A stretch of 64,000 nt of DNA from Gammaproteobacteria bacterium. Its GTDB lineage: Bacteria; Gemmatimonadota; Gemmatimonadetes; Longimicrobiales; Gaopeijiaceae. Positions 7,365-14,826 of the stretch are shown here, piece after piece. The DNA lies in assembly GCA_009840525.1 (NCBI GenBank), contig VXNP01000005.1, forward strand, positions 19,462-83,461, written 5' to 3'. Every line of letters starts with the position of its first letter. Position 1 is the first letter of the stretch. A model generated the notes under the pieces. It was not told the origin of the DNA, did no database searches, and saw nothing but the letters and a program-made list of their open reading frames with translations. A program made the position numbers and the translations under genes.

Positions 7365-10300
7365 TCACGTAATCACCCTCCCAATCCTCTGCTGCAGCAT
7401 CCGGTTAAAGTTCTCTAGATCCTCCGCCAGCACCTCCTGAAGCGCCTCTTCCACGTCCCCCAACTGCACCCTCAGCACCTGGGACACCTCCGTGTGCTGG
7501 TCCGTCGGCCGGAAGTCCGCCGTGGCCACCGCCCCCTGCAGGTAACGCAGCCGCCCCACGATCTTCGACGGCCAGCGCACGCCGTCGCTCCCCGTGTCGA
7601 TCAGCTGGATCAGGTCGTGCTCCACCTCTATGAGGGCCGCGTCCAGCGCTTCCCCGGCCTCGATCAGATCCTCGGCGCCATCTTCCTCCTCCAGCACCGG
7701 CCGCAGGTCGTGGATCTGGCGGCGTAGCAACTCGATGCGGTTCACCATGTCCGCGGCGCGGTTGCGGTCGGCCATGATCTCCTGCACCAGTTCGGTCTGC
7801 GCCGCGATGTCGGCGAGCGTTCCTTCCGAGTTGGGGTCCTTCAGCACGGTCAGGGGCTGACTTCCCATCTCTTCATCATCAATGAGCAGAGTCACCGTGT
7901 ACGTGCCCGGCGGCTGTAGCGGCCCGCCGCCGCCCCCGAACCCCATCCCGCCCACGCGGTAGCCCTCGTCCGGCATCGGGAACCAGTCCGAGTAGAGCGG
8001 CTTGGTGCGCAGGCGGATCTCGGTCGGGCCGTCGCCGGTCAGGTCCCACCACACGCGGTTGAAGCCCGCGTTGCTGGTGCCGTCCAGGGTCGTGACCTCC
8101 TCGCCGGCGCTGTCGTCGATGCGCAGTTGCACCGTGCCGGCGCCCTCGCCCAGCCAGTAGGTCAGCGGGGCCTCGCCCACCGGGTTCTCGCCGTCGGACC
8201 AGTCGTCCAGCATGGTCGCGGGCTCGGTCACGGGGCGGAAGCGGTAGGCGTCGCGCGGCTCGAACAGGTGGGCGGCCGACGCCGCCACTTCATCGGTCAA
8301 CTGCTGCACCGGCCCCAGGTCGTCCAGGATCCAGTAGCCGCGCCCGTACGTCCCGATCACCAGGTCGTTGAAGTGCTCCTGCTGGAAGATCCCGTAGTAC
8401 GGTGTCGGCGGCAGGCCCGGCATGAAGCGCTGCCAACTGTCGCCGTCGTCATAGCTGATGTAGAGTGAGCTCTCGGTGCCCAGATAGAGCAGGCCCGGGC
8501 GCACCGCGTCCTCCAGCAGATACCGTGTATAGTCGACCGGATAGTTGTCGACGCCATCGGCAATCGCGGTCCAGCTCTCGCCGAAGTCGTCGGTGCGGTA
8601 CGCACGCGCCTCGAAATCGCCCACCTGGTGGTGCTCGATGGTGATGTAGGCGCGGGCCGCGTCCCAGCGCGAGGCGTCGATGCTTCGCACGACACCGTCG
8701 GGGGGCAGATCGGGGATGTTTTGGGTCACTTCCGTCCAGGTGGCGCCATTGTTGCGGCTCACGTGCATAAGTCCGTCGTTGGTGCCCGCCCACAGGACGC
8801 CCGCCTCCACCGGCGACTCGTCGAAGGCGTAGATCACGCAGCAGAACTCCACGCCGATGTTGTCCGGGGTCAGCCCTCCGGAGATGGTCTGGCGGGACTT
8901 GTCGTTGGTGGACAGGTCCGGGCTGATCACCTCCCAGCTCTGCCCGTTGTTGCGGGTGCGGTGCACGTGCTGGCTTGTGACGTAGATGGTGTTGGGATCG
9001 TGCGGCGAAAGGAGCAGCGGGAAGGTCCACTGGAAGCGGAAGCGCATGTCCTCCGCCGGCCATCCCAATGTGGACATGGGCCAGACCTCGACGTCCCGGA
9101 ACTGTCCCCTGGCGACATCATGGCGCACCACGATCCCGCCCGCGGCGCCGGCCCCGGATGCGCTCGACCACACGATGTTGGGATCGCGCGGGTCGGGGGT
9201 CGCGAATCCGCTCTCGCCTCCGCCCACGCCGCGCCACTCGCCGCGCGGGATGCGCCCGTTCGAGAAGAGCCCGCCCATGCGCGAGTTGGATGGGCCCCGG
9301 AATGAAGGACCGTCCTGGCGGTTGCCGAGCACGTTGTAGGGGATCGCGTTGTCGGCGGTCACGTGGTACATCTGCGCGATGGGCAGTTGCACCCGGAACC
9401 AGGAGCGTCCGCGGTTCTCGCTCACCGAAAACCCTCCGTCGTGCGCGACCGCGATCCGGTCCGCGTTCAGCGGGTCGCTCCAGATGTCGTGGTGGTCCCA
9501 GCCGGGCGCGTCCCCGGCGAAGAGGAAGTTGGTGGTCTCGTGGGTCTCGCCGCCGTTCCGGCTCACGCTGTAGCTGGACGACAGGAAGTAGACCTCGTCG
9601 CGGTCGTCGGGCGCCACGCCGCAGCGCGTGTAATAGGCCTGGCGCGTGGCGAGGTCATGGCTGTATGAGGCAAGGTGCCAGCTGTCACCCCCGTCGCTCG
9701 TGCTCCAGAGTTCGCCCGAGTCGGTATCCTCGCCGTCGATGGGCACCCCGTCTCCCGTCTCGATGAGGGCGTAGATGCGGTCGGAATCGGACGCCGACAT
9801 GCAGAGCCCGATCTTGCCGATGCGGCGCGTGGGGAGGCCGTTGCCCTCGATCTCGCGCCAGGTGTCGCCCCCGTCCATGGTCACGTGGATGCCGCTCGCG
9901 GGGCCCCCGCTGTCCCGCTTCCAGGTCTTGAGGTCCAGGTCCCACATACTGGCCACGATCTTCCGCGGGTTGTTCGGGTCCATCACCATTTCGTATGCGC
10001 CCGCCCCCGGGTCGACGAACAGCACCCGCTCCCAGCTCTCGCCCCCGTCGAGGGTGCGGTATACGCCCCGATCCTCGGACGGCTGGTACGCGTGCCCGAG
10101 CGCGGCGACGTAGACGATGTCCGGATCGGCGGGGTGGATGAGGATGCGGCCGACCCGCCCCGTCCCTTCCAGCCCCATGTGCGCCCAGGAGTCACCACCG
10201 TCGGTGGACTTCCACATGCCGTTGCCGATGGAGACGTTCGACCGGATGGACGACTCGCCCGTCCCCGCCCACACGATGGCGTGGTCGCTGGGCGCCACCG

Positions 10301-10646
10301 CGAGAGCGCCGATGGAGTGCACGGGCTGGTCGTCGAACACCGGCTCCCAGTTGAGGCCGGCGTCCTCCGTGCGCCAGATGCCGCCGCTGGCCGCCCCCGC
10401 GAAGTAGATGTTCCGGTTGCCGGGCACCCCCACCACCGATGCGAGCCGGTTGCCCACCGGGCCGATGTGGCGGAAGCGGAGGCCGCTCAGATGCTCCTCC
10501 GGGACTTCTTGGGCGAAGAGCGGGACGGCCGGGAGCGCGAAGCCCGCGGCCAGCGCGAGGCTTGCAAACAGCGCCAACCGAGCGGTGGCGGTGGCCGCGA
10601 TCATGCGGAAAGCGGCCATGGATGCGGTCTTACGGGATACGATCAT
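7365..10646 (-). CDS. Large secreted BNR/sortilin-like beta-propeller protein
   Basis: The 1,093-residue protein has a signal peptide ending PLFAQE (about residue 45). Two or more propellers follow, built from repeated Asp-box motifs (STDGGDSW, TLDGGESW, TMDGGDTW, SENRGRSW, RTDDFGESW, SYDDGDSW), as in the VPS10/sortilin and WD40-YVTN-BNR proteins common in Gemmatimonadota and Acidobacteriota. After about residue 830 comes a beta-rich segment (ETYPVGGM-like, YTVTLLIDDEEMG) and a helical C-terminus from about residue 940. Databases often label such proteins glycosyl hydrolases, but no catalytic pair is evident; binding or peptidase-associated roles are equally possible. The start at 10646 is chosen over an upstream ATG at 10697, because it directly precedes the signal peptide. 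Confidence 0.82.
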   Translation of the reverse strand: MIVSRKTASMAAFRMIAATATARLALFASLALAAGFALPAVPLFAQEVPEEHLSGLRFRHIGPVGNRLASVVGVPGNRNIYFAGAASGGIWRTEDAGLNWEPVFDDQPVHSIGALAVAPSDHAIVWAGTGESSIRSNVSIGNGMWKSTDGGDSWAHMGLEGTGRVGRILIHPADPDIVYVAALGHAYQPSEDRGVYRTLDGGESWERVLFVDPGAGAYEMVMDPNNPRKIVASMWDLDLKTWKRDSGGPASGIHVTMDGGDTWREIEGNGLPTRRIGKIGLCMSASDSDRIYALIETGDGVPIDGEDTDSGELWSTSDGGDSWHLASYSHDLATRQAYYTRCGVAPDDRDEVYFLSSSYSVSRNGGETHETTNFLFAGDAPGWDHHDIWSDPLNADRIAVAHDGGFSVSENRGRSWFRVQLPIAQMYHVTADNAIPYNVLGNRQDGPSFRGPSNSRMGGLFSNGRIPRGEWRGVGGGESGFATPDPRDPNIVWSSASGAGAAGGIVVRHDVARGQFRDVEVWPMSTLGWPAEDMRFRFQWTFPLLLSPHDPNTIYVTSQHVHRTRNNGQSWEVISPDLSTNDKSRQTISGGLTPDNIGVEFCCVIYAFDESPVEAGVLWAGTNDGLMHVSRNNGATWTEVTQNIPDLPPDGVVRSIDASRWDAARAYITIEHHQVGDFEARAYRTDDFGESWTAIADGVDNYPVDYTRYLLEDAVRPGLLYLGTESSLYISYDDGDSWQRFMPGLPPTPYYGIFQQEHFNDLVIGTYGRGYWILDDLGPVQQLTDEVAASAAHLFEPRDAYRFRPVTEPATMLDDWSDGENPVGEAPLTYWLGEGAGTVQLRIDDSAGEEVTTLDGTSNAGFNRVWWDLTGDGPTEIRLRTKPLYSDWFPMPDEGYRVGGMGFGGGGGPLQPPGTYTVTLLIDDEEMGSQPLTVLKDPNSEGTLADIAAQTELVQEIMADRNRAADMVNRIELLRRQIHDLRPVLEEEDGAEDLIEAGEALDAALIEVEHDLIQLIDTGSDGVRWPSKIVGRLRYLQGAVATADFRPTDQHTEVSQVLRVQLGDVEEALQEVLAEDLENFNRMLQQRIGRVIT

Positions 10647-10686
10647 GGTTCCTGGCTCCACCGGGTTGGAAGCACCGAGATTTCGA

Positions 10687-10761
10687 AAGTCTGCCAAAAT
10701 GTCAGAGAAGGAAGGCTCCTGAGCCTGCTATCGACGAAAAGTCTGCCAAAATGGCAGACTT
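10687..10761. repeat. Two copies of an AAGTCTGCCA-AAA-TGGCAGACTT palindrome
   Basis: Copy 2 (10739-10761) is a perfect 10-bp inverted repeat around AAA and overlaps the creatininase stop by one base. Copy 1 (10687-10706) keeps the left arm and spacer, and its right arm is TGTCAGA, one mismatch from the ideal. The copies are 52 bp apart in the gap upstream of the BNR gene. Read on the minus strand, copy 2 forms a hairpin followed by TTTT and could end creatininase transcription. Two spaced copies also suit a dimeric repressor or activator of the BNR gene. Confidence 0.6.
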
Positions 10762-11622
10762 CACCCGCCCCGAGTCGCCATCAGCACCCTGTGAATCGCC
10801 TCCACGGTCGCATCGGTGCGGAACTCGATCAGCCGCCTGCCGTGCTGGATGGTCCGCTCGGCAGGCAGGATGCTGATGCCGTTGATCGACGCCTTGTCGG
10901 CTGCGATCCGCTGCTGGAGGCGCACATGCTGCGGGTCGTCGTTCATGATGATCGACGTGATGTAGTAGTCGTCGTGGAGACCCTCCAGCCGGGGATCCTC
11001 GTCAATGCCGAGAACTTCACGCTGATAGGTCAGCACGTCGCCGTAGTTGTAGTACTCGCGGATGTGGGCGATCACGATATCCTCGCCCGCCCATCTTTGC
11101 GAGAGCTCCATGACCACGGCGGCCATGCCCCGCTGGTTTCCCCCCGCTGTCGCCCAGCATGAAGATGCGCGTGAATCCCTGGGCCTTGAGGCTGACCGCC
11201 ATGTCGCGCAGCACCGCCTGGTAGGTCTCCTGCGAGAAGCGGATTCCGCCGGGCGAGCTGGCGGTCTCGGGGTTGCCGGGCTCGATGGTGACGATGGGCG
11301 CTACCAGGGTGTTGCCGAGCCGGCGCGCGATCGCGTCACCCATGACCCGCAGCACGTGGTTGTGCTTGCCGGTGGTGAGGTAGGGCCCGTTCTCCTCGAT
11401 GCCGCCGGTCAGAATGAGGGCGGTATTGGTGCCCTCGCGCAGCGCGTCCCGGACCTCGAGCATGGTCAATTCTTCGATCCAGATGTTGTCGAGAGCCGCG
11501 ATGGGGCGCTCGAACTCCATCATGTCCTGCATGTTCTCGCCCTGGGCGGCAGCCTCCCCGGCACTGGCCGCGAAGGAGACGGTGACGGCGAGAGCAAATG
11601 TGGTCATTGATGATGTTCTCAT
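10761..11622 (-). pseudogene. Creatininase-family amidase, frameshifted
   Basis: The ATG at 11622 follows GGAGG at ideal spacing and starts a signal peptide (to about residue 27, GEAAAQ). The creatininase fold is clear: IEELTMLEVRDAL, TGGIEENGPYLTTGKHN (metal site) and PGGIRFSQETYQAVLRDM. The frame then breaks in a run of six C (11140-11145) inside the conserved GDSGGNQ loop. Removing one base restores GDSGGNQRGMAAVV and continues to HIREYYNYGD and the normal C-terminus at 10761. Members are metal-dependent amidases of the creatininase/MftE group. A homopolymer indel is a common sequencing error, so the gene may be intact in the organism. Confidence 0.8.
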
Positions 11623-11857
11623 TACGAGCCTCCAGACGGGCGGAACAACGGCTACGGGACGTGTCATGACCATGCGCGCGCGGAAGCGTACCGGCAAGCC
11701 CGGGCCGCCCGCGCGGTCGAAGTCGCCTCCGTCGTCCCATTCCGCCATTCGTCCGCCGGCCATGGACTGCCAGATTGCGAATCGCCCATTGCTCGCCGAT
11801 CTCGCCTTGGGCCGCGTTCTGGCAATTGCGGCAGCAAGCGACAACATTAGGGAGACC

Positions 11858-12454
11858 ATGATCGCCTTCGACACCCTCAGCGCCGCCACCAGACTGCGGC
11901 AGGAAGCGGGCTTCAGCGAGGATCAGGCTCGCGTGCTCGTGGACACCTTCGCGCAGTGTGTGGACGAGAGCCTGGCCACCAAGCGCCATGTAAAGGCAAC
12001 CGAAGAGGTGCTGCGTCGTGAAATGCAGCGGTTGGAGGCGTCGCTGCGCGGGGATCTGGCGTCGCTGCGCGGGGACCTGGCGTCGCTGCGCGGGGACTTG
12101 GAGCAGACCGAGGCGTCCCTGCGGGCGGAGATCACCGGGGTTCGCGGGGACCTGGAGCAGACCGAGGCGTCCTTGCGGGCGGAGATCACCGGGGTTCGCG
12201 GGGACCTGGAGAAGACCGAGGCGTCCCTGCGGGCGGAGATCACCGGGGTTCGCGGGGACCTGGAGAAGACCGAAGCGGCGCTCCGGGGGGATATGGAGCA
12301 GATGGAGAAGTCGCTCCGGAAGGACATGCAGCGGATGGAGGAGTCCCTGCGATCCGACATGCGCGCGCTCGAACACCGCATGACGATCAAGCTGGGTGGC
12401 ATCGTGAGCTTGGCGCTGGGAATCCTCGTCGCGCTGGAGGCGCTGGTCTTTTGA
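11858..12454 (+). CDS. DUF1640-like coiled-coil protein with C-terminal membrane anchor
   Basis: The 198-residue protein starts at an ATG behind GGGAG. The N-terminal FDTLSAATRLRQEAGFSEDQARVLVDT matches the head of DUF1640/CCDC90-type proteins. A long charged coiled coil follows (about residues 50-175), then one membrane segment (GGIVSLALGILVALEALVF) that ends the chain. The coil is built from three 7-residue units (SLRGDLA) and three near-identical 18-residue units (ETEASLRAEITGVRGDL-like) plus a degenerate fourth. Relatives occur with phage or mitochondrial membrane complexes, but the bacterial role is unknown. It probably oligomerises at the inner membrane. The stop overlaps a TTG start of the next gene by 4 bp, so coupling is possible. 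Confidence 0.75.
   Translation: MIAFDTLSAATRLRQEAGFSEDQARVLVDTFAQCVDESLATKRHVKATEEVLRREMQRLEASLRGDLASLRGDLASLRGDLEQTEASLRAEITGVRGDLEQTEASLRAEITGVRGDLEKTEASLRAEITGVRGDLEKTEAALRGDMEQMEKSLRKDMQRMEESLRSDMRALEHRMTIKLGGIVSLALGILVALEALVF
12041..12262 (+). repeat. In-frame 21-bp and 54-bp tandem repeats
   Basis: Three contiguous 21-bp units occupy 12041-12103 (TCGCTGCGCGGGGA-yCTGGCG consensus). Three contiguous 54-bp units follow at 12101-12154, 12155-12208 and 12209-12262, differing at only a few bases; a fourth has diverged. Both period lengths are multiples of three, so copy-number change keeps the frame. The near identity at DNA level suggests recent slippage or gene conversion. All lie within the DUF1640-like coiled coil. 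Confidence 0.9.
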
Positions 12455-13251
12455 TTGTCGGCACGGATCCTGTTGCGCCGGCATCGTCGGCACCGGAGAT
12501 GGGCTCGGCGGCGCAGGCGGACCTCGACGAGATCGCGATCCGCCGAACGCGCGTCGACTTCGCCGCGGTGCATCGCATAGTGGTGCACGAGAACATGCAC
12601 GAAGGCACCTGGAACCACTTCAGCTGTAGGGTCCCGGGCAGACCCGGACACCTGCTCATCACGCCGGGGCAGACGCATTTCTCCCGCGTGACGGCGAGCA
12701 GCCTCGTCGAGGTGGACCCGGAGGGCACGCCGTTCGGCAGGGAAGGGCGGCTCAACGTGAGCGCGTGGGCGATCCACGCTCCCATCCAGCGCGCGCGGCC
12801 CGACATCGTGTGCGCGCTGCACGTGCATGGGCCGTACAGCACCGCGCTTGCCTCTATCGACGGGTGGAGGTTCGATGAGCGCGGAAGCCAGAACGCGGGC
12901 GTATTCTTCGGGAACTGCGCCTACTTCGGATACGAGGGGCTGGTCACCGAATCCGACGAGGGCGAGCGCATGGCCGAGGCACTCGGCGACAAGCGGGTGC
13001 TCTTTCTCGCGAACCACGGAGTGCTCGTCGTCGGGGACACCATCGAGAAGACGATGCTCTGGCTCTATCAGCTGGAGCGGGCCTGCATGAACGAACTGCT
13101 CGTGCTGCAGGCGGGCCGCAAGATTCGCCCGATCCCGATCGCGGCCGCGAAACACAACGCCGATCTATCCATCGAGTCCTGGGGCGAAGCCGGGTATCTC
13201 GAAGGAATGAAGGAAGTTCTGGACGCGGAGGGCCAGGACTACGCCGAGTGA
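12451..13251 (+). CDS. Class II aldolase/adducin-family protein
   Basis: The 266-residue protein has the class II aldolase/adducin fold: NHFSCRVPGRPGHLLITP, then RARPDIVCALHVHGPYSTALAS with zinc ligands H124 and H126, and LANHGVLVVG with H189. The position usually held by the catalytic acid (SSE-x-x-x-H in fuculose-phosphate aldolase) reads VSAWAIH, so the glutamate is replaced by alanine. That favours a non-aldolase or adducin-like role. A TTG at 12451 overlaps the previous stop and has GGAGG 10 nt upstream; an ATG at 12499 is the alternative start. It follows the coiled-coil gene directly, but a functional link is not evident. Confidence 0.82.
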   Translation: MIVGTDPVAPASSAPEMGSAAQADLDEIAIRRTRVDFAAVHRIVVHENMHEGTWNHFSCRVPGRPGHLLITPGQTHFSRVTASSLVEVDPEGTPFGREGRLNVSAWAIHAPIQRARPDIVCALHVHGPYSTALASIDGWRFDERGSQNAGVFFGNCAYFGYEGLVTESDEGERMAEALGDKRVLFLANHGVLVVGDTIEKTMLWLYQLERACMNELLVLQAGRKIRPIPIAAAKHNADLSIESWGEAGYLEGMKEVLDAEGQDYAE

Positions 13252-13288
13252 TTCGACGGGACCGCGGTCAACGCGCTAGTTTGTGCAC

Positions 13289-13858
13289 ATGCCCTACGAC
13301 ATGCGTCGCATCGTTCTCGTCGTGGTCCTGACCGCGGTCGCGGTACCCGCCGCCGCTCAGGAACCCATCGTCGACGGCTTCCGGGGACACCCCTGGGGCA
13401 GCCGGGTCGAGGACATCCCCGAGCTTGCCGGCAACGAGCAGGTGGGCGAGCGCGAAGGGCTTCGCATCTACTCGACGGAAGCCCGGCTTCTGGGCCGCCA
13501 GGCCCTCGCCGGCTACTACTTCCATCCCGATACGGGGGAGCTGGTCGAAGGCGCCTACGTGATGGTGATGCCGCTCGAGAGCTGCCAGACCATCTGGGAT
13601 CTCCTGAGCCGCGATATCCAGCGCACCTATCCCGGCCTCGAGCGGCAGGGCGAGCTGCCGTCACGCAGGAACGCGCCCCGGCCCGTCTACGAGTCCGACT
13701 GCGAGTACTTCGTCTACAACTATCATCGGGAGGAATGGCGCATGGGGTTCGGAAACCCGGAGCCTCCGTATGACGAAGTTCGCATGTGGATTCGCGTGAA
13801 CGAACGAACGCCGCGGCTTCACGTGGAGTACAGGGGAGAGCGCGCCGAGCCCCGATAA
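13289..13858 (+). CDS. Secreted hypothetical protein
   Basis: I do not recognise the family. The 189-residue product has a signal peptide (about 1-24, ending AVPAAAQ). A mature part starts EPIVDGFRGHPWGSRVEDIPEL, a pattern of small periplasmic proteins that begin with a 'FRGxxWGS' block, and it contains two cysteines (ESCQTIW and ESDCEYF) that could form a disulfide. The chain ends in a basic tail. ATG choices at 13289 and 13301 are both possible; no strong ribosome site is visible. It stands alone, 37 bp after the aldolase-like gene. Confidence 0.65.
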   Translation: MPYDMRRIVLVVVLTAVAVPAAAQEPIVDGFRGHPWGSRVEDIPELAGNEQVGEREGLRIYSTEARLLGRQALAGYYFHPDTGELVEGAYVMVMPLESCQTIWDLLSRDIQRTYPGLERQGELPSRRNAPRPVYESDCEYFVYNYHREEWRMGFGNPEPPYDEVRMWIRVNERTPRLHVEYRGERAEPR

Positions 13859-13935
13859 CGTCGCCGACGGCTGCGCCTTACCGTGGTTTCGATTCCTGCC
13901 GGCCGTGCCCGCAGTCATATCCACAGGGAGGGAAA

Positions 13936-14814
13936 ATGAACTCCGTCACGCTCCATCCGTCACGCGTCCTCAGCTTCAGCCTCCTTTTCTCACTCCTTGC
14001 CTGCGCGCCCGGGTCGGACGGCGGCGAGGGCTCCGGCAGCGGCGGCATGGAAGTCCGCATCGAAATGGGCTCCGCGGATGATGCCGGGCTCCCGGCCGCG
14101 ATCCTCGGCACGGCGCCCGCGCCGCGCGGGCAGGACGTGCACTATCTCGCGGGGGACGAGGCAACACGCGGGTACCTGGCGGTGCCCGAAGGGGAGGGCC
14201 CCTTTCCGGCGCTGGTTCTGATTCATGAGTGGAACGGGCTGGTGGACCGGGTCCGGCAGGTCGCCGACGCCATGGCCGACGAGGGGTACGTGGCGCTCGC
14301 CGCGGATCTCTTCCAGGGCCGGACCGGCTCCAGTCCCGAAGAGAACATGGCGCTGATCGCGGAGGCGAACGCCGATCCGGACGCCGTCATCGCCAACCTG
14401 AACGAGGCGGTGAGTTTCCTGCGCGCGCGTGACGACGTAACCGGAGCCATCGGCACCATGGGGTGGTGTTTCGGCGGCGGCATCGCGCTCAGTTACGCGC
14501 TGGGGGGCGAGCATCACGACGCCACCGCGATCTTCTACGGGCGGCTGGTCACCGATCCGGAGGTGCTGGCGGCGATCGACCACGAGGTGTACGGCACCTT
14601 CGCGGAGATGGACACCGGCCCCCCGCCCGACCAGGTGAACCAGTTCGTGGACGCGCTGCGTGCCCAGGGCATCGAGAACGACGTGCACATCTACGACGCG
14701 GTCAACCATGGCTTCTGGCTGCGCGTGGACGGCGATCCCGATCTGCGCACGGCTCCCGCGCAGGATGCATGGGACCGGCTCAAGGCCTACTTCGAGCGTA
14801 CGCTCGCGGGCTGA
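13936..14814 (+). CDS. Dienelactone hydrolase-family lipoprotein
   Basis: The 292-residue protein starts at an ATG behind CAGGGAGGGAAA. It has a lipoprotein signal with the lipid-accepting C23 (FSLLFSLLAC), so it should sit in the outer or inner membrane leaflet facing the periplasm. The alpha/beta hydrolase part shows the DLH nucleophile elbow GTMGWCFGG (C178), a likely acid at D226 (AEMDTGPP) and a histidine at H258 (AVNHGFW). These are the Cys-Asp-His triad of dienelactone hydrolases. Secreted members hydrolyse various esters, so the substrate is open. An M16 peptidase gene starts 12 bp downstream, suggesting cotranscription. Confidence 0.88.
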   Translation: MNSVTLHPSRVLSFSLLFSLLACAPGSDGGEGSGSGGMEVRIEMGSADDAGLPAAILGTAPAPRGQDVHYLAGDEATRGYLAVPEGEGPFPALVLIHEWNGLVDRVRQVADAMADEGYVALAADLFQGRTGSSPEENMALIAEANADPDAVIANLNEAVSFLRARDDVTGAIGTMGWCFGGGIALSYALGGEHHDATAIFYGRLVTDPEVLAAIDHEVYGTFAEMDTGPPPDQVNQFVDALRAQGIENDVHIYDAVNHGFWLRVDGDPDLRTAPAQDAWDRLKAYFERTLAG

Positions 14815-14826
14815 CTCCAAGCCAGG

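Noticed and set aside
12041..12262. CRISPR-like repeat array
   Set aside because: The units are contiguous with no spacers and lie in frame within a coiled-coil gene.
13880..13900. GGTTTCGATTCC resembling a tRNA T-arm
   Set aside because: No matching acceptor, D or anticodon stems are found at the right distances.
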